A stretch of 64,000 nucleotides of DNA from an uncultured Bacteroidales bacterium (GTDB lineage Bacteria > Bacteroidota > Bacteroidia > Bacteroidales > UBA932): NCBI GenBank assembly GCA_934725015.1, contig CAKVAS010000006.1, forward strand, positions 62,001 to 126,000, read 5' to 3'. Below are positions 23,207-32,979 of this stretch, piece after piece. Numbering within the stretch: the stretch's first letter is position 1; every line of letters starts with the position of its first letter. The notes under the pieces were generated by a model. The model worked only from the letters and a program-made list of their open reading frames with translations. It was not told the origin of the DNA and searched no databases. A program made the position numbers and the translations under genes.

Positions 23207-25798
23207 CTACGCCTGCTCTAACTTACGGATTTTCGCATAGCGCAGCAGAAGGATTTTCTCTCCGAAGTCGTCGAAGCTGATTATCGCCTTGAGGTCCGGA
23301 GCCTTCCCCTCCAGACTCTTTATTGTACCGAACCCGAAACGGCTGTGCTCAACCCGCTGCCCCGCACGGAGCTCGGCAATCGGAGTCGGCACAAAGTCGG
23401 TGTCCGAAGTCCTCGGCGGCACAGGCTTGTGGAACGGAGTCGGAGAGACAGCGGGGCGAGGCGAAACGGACGACGCCGGCCGGACAGCAGATGATGCGCC
23501 GCTGCCGGCAGCTGGCCTGCGGGACTCCGTATGAACCTGTCCGGAACGGCCATACTCATTTGAAGATGTTCCGGAGCCGTAGGCTTCCCTCATCCTGACA
23601 CCCTGAGACGCCCCACGGCCATACCCTCCTCCGGAAGACCCGTAGCCGCCGCGAGACCGGCTTCCCGCAGAACCTCCGGAACGCCCCCAGAAGGACTTTC
23701 CACCATCCCATCCGCCAAAGCCGGCCGAAGCCGAATCGTCATCGGAATCGTCATCCGGCTCAATCGGATTCGCTATGAACTGCCTGTCAATCTCCGTTAT
23801 GAACCTGCTCGGCGCATTCGACTCGGACTTTCCGTTGCGCATCCTCGTCGTCGCGAAAGAGAGCGACACCTCCTTCTTCGCCCGCGTCACGGCCACATAG
23901 AACAGCCGCCTCTCCTCCTCCACGTCACTCTCAGAGGCCAGAAGGCCACCCGAAGGAAAAAGGTTCTCCTCCATCCCGGCAATATAGACATACGGAAATT
24001 CCAGACCCTTTGAAGTGTGGACCGTCATGAGCCCGACACGGTTGGCAGTCTCCTCGTCGCTCACGTCGGCGGCACTTATAAGAGTTATGTTCTCCAGATA
24101 CGAACTGAGCGTAACCATCGGATAATCATCCTCTTTCAGGTCATCCTGCGACATGATTTTCTCCTCGGCAATCATATCCTCCGCATACTCGGCATTCCTC
24201 TCCTCGATGAAGAGTTTGATGCCGTTGAGCAGTTCCTCGATGTTCGCGAACCTCGACTGTCCCTCAACCGACACGTCAGACTTGAAGAAAGCCCACAGCC
24301 CGCTGTCCTTCAGCACGGCATCCGCCACCGTCCATGCGTCTTCCGTGGCCGCCCTCACCGAGTTCTTCGCAATCTGGTCACAGAACGCGCGAAGCCTCGT
24401 TACCGCAGCCGGCTTGAGTCCGTAAGTGTCAAGGTCAGACTCATATACGGCCTTGAAAAGAGTCGTTTCATGATTGTGCGCGGCAGCCGCAAGAGCCGCA
24501 ATCGAAGTGTCCCCGATTCCTCTTGCCGGCTTGTTCACGATTCGCCTGAAGCTCTCGTCGTCGTTGATGTTCACCGTCAGCTTGAGATACGCCATGGCAT
24601 CCTTCACCTCGGCCCTGTCATAGAATGAATTTCCGGAATATATCTTATACGGAACATTCCTCTTGCGAAGCGCCTCCTCCAGGGCACGGGACTGCGCGTT
24701 CGTCCTGTACAATATCGCAAAATCCTGATACTGAGCCGATTCATTCCTCAGCGTCGCCATAATCGAAGACACGATAAGCATCGCCTCCTCCGTCTCCGTA
24801 TATGCCTTGATGAGGTGAATCTTCTCCCCCTCATCGCCCTTTGAATAACAGGTCTTCGGAATCCTCGCGGAGTTCTTGGCTATCAAGGAGTTGGCGGCGT
24901 TCACGATTGTCTGCGTGGAGCGGTAGTTCTGTTCGAGGCGGAAGATTCTGCACCCCGGATAATCCTTCTGGAAGTTGAGGATGTTCTCGACCCTCGCCCC
25001 CCGGAATCCGTAAATCGACTGGGAATCGTCGCCGACGACACATATATTCTTATGAAACGCCGAAAGTTTCCGGAGTATGATGTACTGCGCCATATTCGTG
25101 TCCTGATACTCATCGACGAGGATATACCGGAACATATCAGCGATTTCCTCATACGATTTCGGAGAATCGCGCAGGAGTATGTTCATGTTCAGGAGCACGT
25201 CGTCGAAGTCCATGACCCCGGACTGGCGGCACTTCTGTGAATATAGAGTATATATCTCATTGATTCTCGGCATCTTGCGACGACGGTCCTGTTCGATGGC
25301 ATTCGGACTTTCACGATATTTCGCGGCGGTCACGAGATTGTTCTTCGCGTATGAAATCCGCGACTGCACGTCCTTGGGCTTATAGACCTTCTCATCGAGC
25401 TGCATTTCCCGCAGGCAGGTCTTTATGAGACGGATGGAATCGTCTGTGTCATATATCGTGAAATCAGGTCTGTAGCCTATCTCGGCGGCATAATCGCGGA
25501 GCAGGCGGATGAAAATCGAATGGAACGTGCCCATGTAGAGACGACGGGCCTTGCGGGCGCCGACCATGAGGGCGATTCTCTCCTTCATCTCCTTCGCCGC
25601 CTTGTTGGTAAAGGTCAGGGCCAGAATCTTCTGAGGCTCACATCCGAGACTGAGGATATTGGCGATGCGGCAGGTCAGGACCCTCGTCTTCCCGGAACCC
25701 GCGCCCGCCACTATCAGCACCGGCCCTTCCACGCACTCAACTGCCTGTTTCTGAACAGGATTCAACCCCTCCAAGGCCGAACTCAGACTGTTTTCCAT
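23207..25798 (-). CDS. UvrD/PcrA-family ATP-dependent DNA helicase
   Basis: An 863-residue superfamily 1A helicase that unwinds DNA 3' to 5' in repair and replication. Motif I is VAGAGSGKTRVLTCRIA, motif II VDEYQDTN, motif III VVGDDSQSIYGFRGA, motif IV EQNYRS, motif V VGLMTVHTSKGLEFPYV and motif VI EERRLFYVAVTRAKK. A long Gly/Ser/Arg-rich region (about 690-790) joins the core to a short C-terminal Tudor-like segment (LRAGQRVEHSRFGFGTIKSLEG) typical of PcrA. The gene is transcribed away from the nqr operon. Confidence 0.95.
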   Translation of the reverse strand: MENSLSSALEGLNPVQKQAVECVEGPVLIVAGAGSGKTRVLTCRIANILSLGCEPQKILALTFTNKAAKEMKERIALMVGARKARRLYMGTFHSIFIRLLRDYAAEIGYRPDFTIYDTDDSIRLIKTCLREMQLDEKVYKPKDVQSRISYAKNNLVTAAKYRESPNAIEQDRRRKMPRINEIYTLYSQKCRQSGVMDFDDVLLNMNILLRDSPKSYEEIADMFRYILVDEYQDTNMAQYIILRKLSAFHKNICVVGDDSQSIYGFRGARVENILNFQKDYPGCRIFRLEQNYRSTQTIVNAANSLIAKNSARIPKTCYSKGDEGEKIHLIKAYTETEEAMLIVSSIMATLRNESAQYQDFAILYRTNAQSRALEEALRKRNVPYKIYSGNSFYDRAEVKDAMAYLKLTVNINDDESFRRIVNKPARGIGDTSIAALAAAAHNHETTLFKAVYESDLDTYGLKPAAVTRLRAFCDQIAKNSVRAATEDAWTVADAVLKDSGLWAFFKSDVSVEGQSRFANIEELLNGIKLFIEERNAEYAEDMIAEEKIMSQDDLKEDDYPMVTLSSYLENITLISAADVSDEETANRVGLMTVHTSKGLEFPYVYIAGMEENLFPSGGLLASESDVEEERRLFYVAVTRAKKEVSLSFATTRMRNGKSESNAPSRFITEIDRQFIANPIEPDDDSDDDSASAGFGGWDGGKSFWGRSGGSAGSRSRGGYGSSGGGYGRGASQGVRMREAYGSGTSSNEYGRSGQVHTESRRPAAGSGASSAVRPASSVSPRPAVSPTPFHKPVPPRTSDTDFVPTPIAELRAGQRVEHSRFGFGTIKSLEGKAPDLKAIISFDDFGEKILLLRYAKIRKLEQA

Positions 25799-25849
25799 TT
25801 CCTTGTTTCTTTATTTGATTTTGGAGTGCGAATTTAGCAAAAAAATGCG

Positions 25850-25857
25850 TATCTTCG
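25850..25857 (+). promoter_or_regulatory. nqr operon -7 promoter box TATCTTCG
   Basis: A close variant of TAnnTTTG, 46 bases upstream of nqrA in the divergent nqr/uvrD region. On the minus strand TAAATTCG (25829-25836) may serve the helicase gene. Confidence 0.4.
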
Positions 25858-25903
25858 CGGCGGTTTTTTGAAAATAAAAAATTATACTCAAAAACGTTTT
25901 ATA

Positions 25904-27259
25904 ATGTCAAACAACATCTATTTGAAAAAGGGTCTGAACATTCCTCTCGAAGGAGCGGCGGCCCTCAACACCAGAAAGGTGATTGCCCCGGACATTATCG
26001 CGGTCAAGCCTACCGACTTCAGGGGGCTTGTCCCGAAGCTTCTTGTGAGGGAAGGCGATAAGGTACTCGCAGGCACGCCTGTGATGGCAGACAAGATGGC
26101 GCAGGACATTCTCTTCGCATCGCCGGTCAGCGGCGAGGTCGTGGAAATCGTCCGCGGCGAAAAGAGAAAGTTGCTTGAAATCCGCATCAAGGCGGATCAG
26201 ACGCAGGAGTATGTTGACTTTGGTGCGAAAAGAATCGCGGATCTCGACGGCGAGGCTGTCAAGACCGCGCTTCTCGAAGGCGGCCTCTGGCCGGCAATCA
26301 TCCAAAGGCCATACGGCATCATCGCCAATCCTGAAGTCAAGCCCAAGGCCATCTTCGTTTCAGCGTTCAACACGGCTCCGCTCGCGGCGGACATGGAGTA
26401 TGTCCTCAGGGACGAGTTCGCCGACATCCAGGCGGGAGTGAATGCCCTGAACAAGCTGACCGACGGCGGCGTCCATATGTCATTCGACAGCGCGAACTAT
26501 GCCGGGACACCGTTCCACAAGCTTGAGAACATCATCCCGCACACGTTCACCGGCAAGCATCCTGCGGGCAATGTCGGAGTGCAGATTCACCACATCAGCC
26601 CGATTCGCAAGGGCGAGACTGTCTGGACCGTCTCTATGGTGCTGCTCGCCGCAATCGGAAAGCTTTTCCGCACGGGGAAATATGACGTGAGGAGGAAAAT
26701 CGCGATTACCGGACCGCGTGCCGTTGAACCGGCATATGTGAGCTGCGTTCCCGGAATGTCGATGAAGGAGTTCGCATGGTTCTATCAGGAGCCCGAGAAC
26801 CTCCGCTTCATCAGCGGCGACGCGCTTTCCGGCACATCAGTCGGCATCGACGGGTTCCTCGGATTCTTCGACAATCAGGTGACCATCCTCAAGGAAGGAA
26901 ACGAATACGAGATGTTCGGATGGGCGAAGCCGTTCAGAACCAACCAGTTCAGCACATCGCACACCTACTTCTCATGGCTCACGCCGAAGAAGAAATATGA
27001 CATGGACACCAACCTCCACGGAGGAGTCCGCGCGTTCGTGGTTTCCGACGTATATGGAAAGGTACTCCCTATGCACCTCTTCCCTGTCTATCTCGTGAAG
27101 GCCTGCCTTGCACAGGACATCGAAAAGATGGAGAAGTTCGGAATCTATGAGGTTCTTCCCGAGGACTTCGCGCTCTGCGAATATGTCGATCCGTCAAAGA
27201 TTGAGATTCAGTCAATCATCGAGGACGGAATATCTCTCATGTTGAAGGAAATGGCCTAA
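25904..27259 (+). CDS. nqrA: Na+-translocating NADH:quinone reductase subunit A
   Basis: A 451-residue peripheral subunit of the sodium-pumping NADH dehydrogenase; it lies on the cytoplasmic side and contributes to quinone binding. The start MSNNIYLKKGLNIPLEG is typical of NqrA, followed by the barrel-sandwich segment (DFRGLVPKLLVREGDKV) and a long RnfC-like core. It is the first gene of a complete nqrABCDEF operon with short gaps (10, 12, 3, 18 and 15 bases). Confidence 0.96.
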   Translation: MSNNIYLKKGLNIPLEGAAALNTRKVIAPDIIAVKPTDFRGLVPKLLVREGDKVLAGTPVMADKMAQDILFASPVSGEVVEIVRGEKRKLLEIRIKADQTQEYVDFGAKRIADLDGEAVKTALLEGGLWPAIIQRPYGIIANPEVKPKAIFVSAFNTAPLAADMEYVLRDEFADIQAGVNALNKLTDGGVHMSFDSANYAGTPFHKLENIIPHTFTGKHPAGNVGVQIHHISPIRKGETVWTVSMVLLAAIGKLFRTGKYDVRRKIAITGPRAVEPAYVSCVPGMSMKEFAWFYQEPENLRFISGDALSGTSVGIDGFLGFFDNQVTILKEGNEYEMFGWAKPFRTNQFSTSHTYFSWLTPKKKYDMDTNLHGGVRAFVVSDVYGKVLPMHLFPVYLVKACLAQDIEKMEKFGIYEVLPEDFALCEYVDPSKIEIQSIIEDGISLMLKEMA

Positions 27260-27269
27260 AGGAAAGATT

Positions 27270-28442
27270 ATGAACGCATTAAGAAAATATGTTGACAAAA
27301 TCAAGCCTACCTTTGAGAAAGGTGGAAAGCTTGGATTCCTTCATTCGACGTTCGACGCATTCGAGACATTCCTCTTCGTCCCGAACACCGTGACCCGCAA
27401 GGGCTCGCACATCAGGGACTGCGTCGATCTCAAGAGAGTGATGATAATAGCGGTGCTCTCCCTCGTTCCGGCGCTCCTCTTCGGAATCTGGAACACGGGC
27501 TACCAGCACTCTGTGGCATACGGCCTTAACTGGGGCTTCTGGCCGATGGTCGGATACGGCATCGTGAAGATTCTTCCGCTCTACCTCGTGTCCTACATCG
27601 TCGGCCTCGCGATAGAGTTCACCTCCGCGCAGCTTCGCGGACATGAGGTGAACGAGGGCTACCTCGTCTCAGGAATGATCATTCCGCTCATCGTGCCTGT
27701 CGATGTTCCGCTCTGGATGCTCGCGCTTGCAGTGGCGTTCGCGGTCATCTTCGGCAAGGAGGTCTTCGGAGGCACCGGAATGAACATCTGGAACCCTGCA
27801 CTCCTCGCGCGCGCGTTCCTCTTCTTCTCCTACCCGAGCAAGATGTCAGGCGACACCGTATGGGTGGGCGGCCTCGGAGCCGGCAACAACGCATGGTGCG
27901 CGGGCAACGGCATCGTTGACGGATTCTCCGGCGCGACACCGCTCGCGAACGCATCTGCAGAAGGCCTTGCGGAACACGGCTACACGTTCCTCAACATGTT
28001 CCTCGGAAACATCCCCGGTTCAGTCGGCGAGACGTCCGTGATAGCAATCCTTCTCGGAGCGCTCATCCTCGTATTCACGGGAGTCGCATCCTGGAAGATT
28101 ATGGTGTCATCGATAGCCGGCGGACTCGCAATCGGATACCTCGGCTATGCCTGCGGCGCGACTGACCTTCCGGGCTACTACCAGCTCGTAATGGGCGGAT
28201 TCCTCTTCGGCTCGGTGTTCATGGCGACGGACCCTGTGACTTCGGCGCAGACAGAGTGCGGCAAGTGGATCTACGGATTCCTCGTCGGAGCTCTCGCGGT
28301 CACGGTAAGGCTCTGGAACCCAGGATATGCAGAGGGAATGATGCTCGCGATACTTCTGATGAACACGTTCGCTCCGCTCATCGACCACTGCGTGATAGAG
28401 TGCTCCATCAAGAGGCAGAACAAGAAAGTAAAAATCGCTTAA
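27270..28442 (+). CDS. nqrB: Na+-translocating NADH:quinone reductase subunit B
   Basis: A 390-residue integral membrane subunit carrying covalent FMN and riboflavin, and part of the sodium path. The FMN-linked threonine is Thr223 in DGFSGATPLA (SGAT motif). Multiple hydrophobic helices follow (for example IILLGALILVFTGVASW-like segments). Length matches NqrB. Confidence 0.96.
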   Translation: MNALRKYVDKIKPTFEKGGKLGFLHSTFDAFETFLFVPNTVTRKGSHIRDCVDLKRVMIIAVLSLVPALLFGIWNTGYQHSVAYGLNWGFWPMVGYGIVKILPLYLVSYIVGLAIEFTSAQLRGHEVNEGYLVSGMIIPLIVPVDVPLWMLALAVAFAVIFGKEVFGGTGMNIWNPALLARAFLFFSYPSKMSGDTVWVGGLGAGNNAWCAGNGIVDGFSGATPLANASAEGLAEHGYTFLNMFLGNIPGSVGETSVIAILLGALILVFTGVASWKIMVSSIAGGLAIGYLGYACGATDLPGYYQLVMGGFLFGSVFMATDPVTSAQTECGKWIYGFLVGALAVTVRLWNPGYAEGMMLAILLMNTFAPLIDHCVIECSIKRQNKKVKIA

Positions 28443-28454
28443 TACCTATATAAT

Positions 28455-29306
28455 ATGAATACTAACAGCAACGTATATACAGTTATATATTCAACCGTTC
28501 TCGTGGTTGTGGTGGCGGCGATTCTCGCTTTCGCGGCGGAAGGCCTCAAGGACAAGCAGAACGAGAACGTGAAGCTTGAGACCATCACCAAGGTGCTCAC
28601 CGCGGCGGCTCAGGCCGACGACAACTTCTCAATCACCGAGGACATGGACATCCTCGCGACCTACCGGGACAAGGCAGTCGATGCCTACTACATCGATTGC
28701 GACGGCAACAAGGTCGGAGAGTCAATGAATCTTGGAAAGGATGACCTCAAGGCAATTCAGGTTGCCTCCACCTCAGATCTGAAGAAGCAGAACGACATCA
28801 TCAAGAAGGTTGAGTCCGGAAACGCCGACGCGGCAAAGGAGCTCAGGCTTCCCGTCTATATCTTTGACATCACCGGAAAGACTGTCACGGTCATCCCGTG
28901 CTATGGCGCGGGTCTCTGGGGACCGGTCTGGGGCTATCTCGCGTTCGACGAGGACGGCCGCACTTTCGACGGAGCCATCTTCGACCACAAGAGCGAGACT
29001 CCGGGCCTGGGCGCAAAGATTGCCGAGGAGCCGTTCTACAGCCAGTTCAAGGGTCACAAGCTCACAGACGAGGGTCATTTCGACGTCGTCAAGGGCGGTG
29101 CTCACGGCGACATTCACGGTGTGGATGCCATCTCGGGAGCGACAATCACCTCAAGGGCCGTCGGCACGACAATCAACACCTGGGTGAAGTACTATCTTCC
29201 TTATCTCAACGGCATCGCTGCGAAAAAGGTCGCCGCTGCCGAAACTGAAACGAACGACGAGGCAACAACTGAGGCTGCTGCCGAGGATGTAAAAGCGGAG
29301 GAATAG
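28455..29306 (+). CDS. nqrC: Na+-translocating NADH:quinone reductase subunit C
   Basis: A 283-residue subunit with a single N-terminal transmembrane helix and a periplasmic FMN-binding domain. The covalent FMN site is Thr230 in AISGATITSRAVG. The last 25 or so residues form an unusual Ala/Glu/Thr-rich acidic tail (AAETETNDEATTEAAAEDVK) beyond the conserved domain. Confidence 0.96.
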   Translation: MNTNSNVYTVIYSTVLVVVVAAILAFAAEGLKDKQNENVKLETITKVLTAAAQADDNFSITEDMDILATYRDKAVDAYYIDCDGNKVGESMNLGKDDLKAIQVASTSDLKKQNDIIKKVESGNADAAKELRLPVYIFDITGKTVTVIPCYGAGLWGPVWGYLAFDEDGRTFDGAIFDHKSETPGLGAKIAEEPFYSQFKGHKLTDEGHFDVVKGGAHGDIHGVDAISGATITSRAVGTTINTWVKYYLPYLNGIAAKKVAAAETETNDEATTEAAAEDVKAEE

Positions 29307-29309
29307 GTT

Positions 29310-29933
29310 ATGAAAGATTTTAATTTGAAGGAAACATTGCTCAACCCTATCTTCAAGGGTAATCCCGTCACTGTCCTCGTGCTCGGTATCTGCTCTTCGC
29401 TTGCAGTGACCGTACAGCTCAAGGGAGCGCTCGTGATGGCGCTTTCAGTGACCATCGTGACCGGACTTTCCAGCTTCGTGGTGTCAATGATGAGGAAGTC
29501 GATTCCTAACCGAATCCGAATCATCGTCCAGCTCGTGGTCGTGTCCCTCATGGTGATTCTGGTCGATCAGGTGCTCAAGGCATATGCCTACAGCATAAGC
29601 AAGACGCTGTCCGTCTATGTCGGACTCATCATCACGAACTGTATCGTCATGGGCCGCATCGAGGCCTTCGCGCTCGGCAACAAGCCGATTCCGTCACTCC
29701 TCGACGGTCTCGCAAACGGAGCCGGCTACGGTATGATTCTAATCATCGTGGCATTTTTCCGCGAACTTCTCGGAAGCGGCACGCTCTTCGGCTTCAGAAT
29801 CATCCCCGAGGCATTCTACAATGCCGGCTACATGAACAACGGTCTCATAATCCTGCCGCCTATGGCCCTCATCCTCCTCGGATGCATCGTCTGGGTACAG
29901 CGCTCGATTCAGAAGGATCTTCAGGAGAAATAA
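29310..29933 (+). CDS. nqrD: Na+-translocating NADH:quinone reductase subunit D
   Basis: A 207-residue hydrophobic membrane subunit. NPIFKGNPVTVLVLGICSSLAVT and ITNCIVMGRIEAFA are typical of NqrD/RnfE, which with NqrE forms a pseudosymmetric pair holding an intramembrane iron-sulfur cluster between cysteines such as those in GICSSLA and TNCIVMGR. Confidence 0.96.
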   Translation: MKDFNLKETLLNPIFKGNPVTVLVLGICSSLAVTVQLKGALVMALSVTIVTGLSSFVVSMMRKSIPNRIRIIVQLVVVSLMVILVDQVLKAYAYSISKTLSVYVGLIITNCIVMGRIEAFALGNKPIPSLLDGLANGAGYGMILIIVAFFRELLGSGTLFGFRIIPEAFYNAGYMNNGLIILPPMALILLGCIVWVQRSIQKDLQEK

Positions 29934-29951
29934 CGACAAACTCAGTTAATT

Positions 29952-30548
29952 ATGGAATATATAAGCTTATTCGTAAAGTCAGTCTTCGTTGACAATATGA
30001 TTTTTGCATACTTCCTCGGCATGTGTTCATACCTGGCAGTATCAAAGAACGTGAAGACAGCTTCCGGACTGGGTGCCGCTGTTATCTTCGTGCAACTTAT
30101 CACGCTTCCGATAAACTACCTTCTCAACAAATACGTGCTCGCGCCGGACGCGCTCATTCAGGGCGTTGACCTGAGCTTCCTGAGCTTCATCGTGTTCATC
30201 GCGGTGATTGCGGCAATCGTGCAGATAGTCGAGATGGTGGTCGAGAAGTTCGCCCCTGCCCTCTACTCGCAGCTCGGAATCTTCCTCCCGCTCATCGCGG
30301 TGAACTGCGCGATTCTCGGAGGCTCCCTCTTCATGCAGGAGAAGGATTTCGCGAACCTCGGCGAGGCGACGACATACGCGCTCGGTTCCGGCTTCGGCTG
30401 GTTCCTCGCAATCGTCACCCTTGCGGCCATCCGCGAGAAGATGTCATACTCGAATGTCCCTGCACCTCTGAAAGGGCTCGGAATCACATTCATCACGGTG
30501 GGTCTGATGGGTATGGCGTTCATGACATTTATGGGAATTCAACTTTAA
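29952..30548 (+). CDS. nqrE: Na+-translocating NADH:quinone reductase subunit E
   Basis: A 198-residue membrane subunit, paralogous to NqrD. Conserved segments are VFVDNMIFAYFLGMCSYLAVSKN near the N-terminus and LIAVNCAILGGSLFM in the middle; the cysteines in these segments correspond to the intramembrane cluster ligands. Confidence 0.96.
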   Translation: MEYISLFVKSVFVDNMIFAYFLGMCSYLAVSKNVKTASGLGAAVIFVQLITLPINYLLNKYVLAPDALIQGVDLSFLSFIVFIAVIAAIVQIVEMVVEKFAPALYSQLGIFLPLIAVNCAILGGSLFMQEKDFANLGEATTYALGSGFGWFLAIVTLAAIREKMSYSNVPAPLKGLGITFITVGLMGMAFMTFMGIQL

Positions 30549-30563
30549 TCGGAGGAAAGGTAT

Positions 30564-31850
30564 ATGGGAAATGAAATGATAAATACAATTCTCGGAGCCA
30601 TGGCGGTGTTCACCGTCGTGACGCTCATCCTCGTGGCTCTCCTCCTCATCATCAAGACATGGCTGACTCCTAAGGGAACCGTCAAGATCAGCATCAACGA
30701 CGGAAAGAAGGAAGTCAATGTAACTCCGGGCAGCGACCTGCTCCACACCCTCGCCGGCGAGAAGATTTTCCTCCCGTCAGCCTGCGGCGGAAAGGGCAAC
30801 TGCGGTCAGTGCAAGTGCCGTGTGCTTGAGGGCGGCGGAACAATCCTCCCTACCGAGGTGGGCTTCTTCAACCGCAAGCAGATTAACGACCACTGGAGGC
30901 TCGGCTGTCAGGTTAAGATCAAGGAAGACATGAAGATCGTCATCCCGGATTCGGCACTTTCAGTCAAGAAGCTCGAATGCGAGGTCATCAGCAACGACAA
31001 CGTCGCAACCTTCATCAAGGAATTTACAGTGAAGCTTCCGGAAGGAGAGCATCTTGAGTTCAAGAGCGGCGAGTACATCCAGATTGACATCCCTGCCTAC
31101 GAGCTGGATTTCAAGGACATCGCGGTTTCGGACGAGTACAAGGCAGACTGGGAGAAGTACGGGTTCTTCAACCTCCACGCTTCCAACCCCACGCCGACTG
31201 TACGCGCATACTCAATGGCCTCTTATCCGGGTGAGAAGGGCATCATAAAGCTCAACGTGCGTATCGCGACGCCTCCTTTCGACAGGAGCGTTCCGCGTGA
31301 GCTGGGTCCGAAGCTTCTTCCGGTGAACCCGGGCATCGGCTCATCCTACGTGTTCACGTGCAAGCCGGGTGACAAGGTAATCATCAGCGGTCCTTACGGA
31401 GAGTTCCTTCTTCCTAAGAACGACCCTGACTCACAGGAGTATATCTTTGTCGGCGGCGGTGCCGGAATGGCACCTCTCCGCAGCCACATCATGGAGCTCT
31501 TCAAGACTCTCAAGACCAAGAAGGAGGTTCACTTCTTCTACGGGGCGCGTGCGCTCGTCGAGGCATTCTATCTCGATGACTTCGCACAGATTGAGAAGGA
31601 GTTCCCGAACTTCCACTTCCACCTCGCCCTCGACCGTCCGGATCCGGCGGCAGATGCGGCAGGAGTGAAGTATGTGGCAGGGTTCGTCCACAACGTGATG
31701 TATGAGACCTACCTCAAGGACCACGAGGCTCCGGAGGACATCAAGTACTTCATGTGCGGTCCGCCTATGATGGTCAGCTGCGTGAACAAGCTGCTTGACT
31801 CGCTTGGAGTGCCACCTGAAAATATCCTCTACGATAATTTCGGTGCATAA
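30564..31850 (+). CDS. nqrF: Na+-translocating NADH:quinone reductase subunit F
   Basis: A 428-residue NADH-oxidising subunit. It has an N-terminal transmembrane helix, a plant-type [2Fe-2S] ferredoxin domain (SACGGKGNCGQCKCRV, with a later RLGCQ), an FAD-binding domain (VRAYSMASYPGEKG) and an NADH-binding domain (FVGGGAGMAPLRSHI, ending CGPPMM and YDNFGA). It accepts electrons from NADH and starts their path to quinone. It is the last gene of the operon; copy B of the structured 3' element begins at the next base after the stop codon. Confidence 0.97.
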   Translation: MGNEMINTILGAMAVFTVVTLILVALLLIIKTWLTPKGTVKISINDGKKEVNVTPGSDLLHTLAGEKIFLPSACGGKGNCGQCKCRVLEGGGTILPTEVGFFNRKQINDHWRLGCQVKIKEDMKIVIPDSALSVKKLECEVISNDNVATFIKEFTVKLPEGEHLEFKSGEYIQIDIPAYELDFKDIAVSDEYKADWEKYGFFNLHASNPTPTVRAYSMASYPGEKGIIKLNVRIATPPFDRSVPRELGPKLLPVNPGIGSSYVFTCKPGDKVIISGPYGEFLLPKNDPDSQEYIFVGGGAGMAPLRSHIMELFKTLKTKKEVHFFYGARALVEAFYLDDFAQIEKEFPNFHFHLALDRPDPAADAAGVKYVAGFVHNVMYETYLKDHEAPEDIKYFMCGPPMMVSCVNKLLDSLGVPPENILYDNFGA

Positions 31851-31851
31851 T

Positions 31852-31977
31852 GGAAAAATTGCAGAAGCGGCACGTCTGCTTCGTTGCGGGGCTTGATGAA
31901 ATCCTCACAACCATCAGGTTGCTGCGGTTTCACCTTCACCCCACGCCTTGCATCCGCACTACTTCTGCAATTTTTCC
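31852..31977 (+). repeat. Structured intergenic element, copy B (after nqrF)
   Basis: Outer arms GGAAAAATTGCAGAAG (31852-31867) and CTTCTGCAATTTTTCC (31962-31977) are perfect 16-base complements. The core has CTGCTTCGTTGC, AAATCCTCACAACC, a short loop, GGTTGCTGCGGTTT and GCCTTGCA; the inner stem is TGAAA/TTTCA and GGGG/CCCC. Confidence 0.8.
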
Positions 31978-32075
31978 TCCCGGCAACTTCTACAGATAGT
32001 AAAATCCCGCTTTGAATTGAATCAGAGCGGGATTTTTTGTATAAAGAAAGAATTGCCTCTGAATGTGTCGCAGAA

Positions 32076-32918
32076 TCAAAAAACTTTGCTGAAGCGGTCA
32101 GGGATGCGGACGACGATGTCGAGATTGAACATCGCGGGCTTGTTCCAGGCATAAGGCGGCCGGACGAACGTCTGGATGCGGCGGGCTACTGCAGTCCACT
32201 TGTCGAAGTCGCGGGCCGGGCTGTCAGTCACCACACGGATGGTGCGGGAACGCTTCCTCAGATGCCGCTCCCAGCCGTCGGCCAGACGGTCCCTGTCGGC
32301 AAAGCGTGCCTGAATCCGCGCCATGTCAAAATATCCGCAGTGAAAAAGATATAAATCCTTGGCAATGCGGAAATTATGTCCCTTGACACGGTGGAATCCC
32401 CTGCCCCACCTGACCGGAGCCGAGATTATCGACGCCTTCGTGTATCTCGTGCCGATAAGTCCATATTTTCTTTGAGTCAGAAACGGCCTGGTCCCGTCGA
32501 TGTCGCCCTCTTCCCCGATTTTCTGCCCGAGGTCTATCCCGAGCGGGGAAAGACAGGGGGAAATCCTCGCCGAGGAAAGATATTCGGCAAGCGAAAGCCC
32601 GGTCTTCGGGTCGGCCACGATATATTCGTCAGCATCGGTGCCGATGACGATGTCATATTCCTTCAGAAGTTCAGCGGCCTTGGCGCCGAGAATGTCTATA
32701 CGCCTCTTGTCGCCCTCCACGACACTTCCACGATGTCTTTCATGCATCTCCGCATTGACTCCGCCGCAGAAACCGGGCACGGGCTGGTCGGTTCCGTCAA
32801 AGAGGACGAACAGATTATCCCGTCCAAGTTCACGACCATAGTAGGCCACCCATTTTTCGAGGTAGAAATCATCGTTGCGAACCATCGTGAGCGCACAAAT
32901 CCGTTTTGCATTACTCAT
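32076..32918 (-). CDS. Glycosyltransferase (GT2/GT92-like)
   Basis: A 280-residue cytoplasmic protein of the glycosyltransferase family 2 / GT92-like group. The N-terminus ICALTMVRNDDFYLEKWVAYY is the usual nucleotide-sugar-binding start, and IGTDADEYIV supplies the metal-binding DxD motif. The sugar and acceptor are unknown. It stands 61 bases downstream of the DUF47 gene on the same strand, and I see no other sugar genes nearby. Confidence 0.82.
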   Translation of the reverse strand: MSNAKRICALTMVRNDDFYLEKWVAYYGRELGRDNLFVLFDGTDQPVPGFCGGVNAEMHERHRGSVVEGDKRRIDILGAKAAELLKEYDIVIGTDADEYIVADPKTGLSLAEYLSSARISPCLSPLGIDLGQKIGEEGDIDGTRPFLTQRKYGLIGTRYTKASIISAPVRWGRGFHRVKGHNFRIAKDLYLFHCGYFDMARIQARFADRDRLADGWERHLRKRSRTIRVVTDSPARDFDKWTAVARRIQTFVRPPYAWNKPAMFNLDIVVRIPDRFSKVF

Positions 32919-32979
32919 AAGCCGGCAAGTTTTCGATTCATCATTTTACAGTCGCCGCAAGGCTGGAGCCGCCGTGCCG

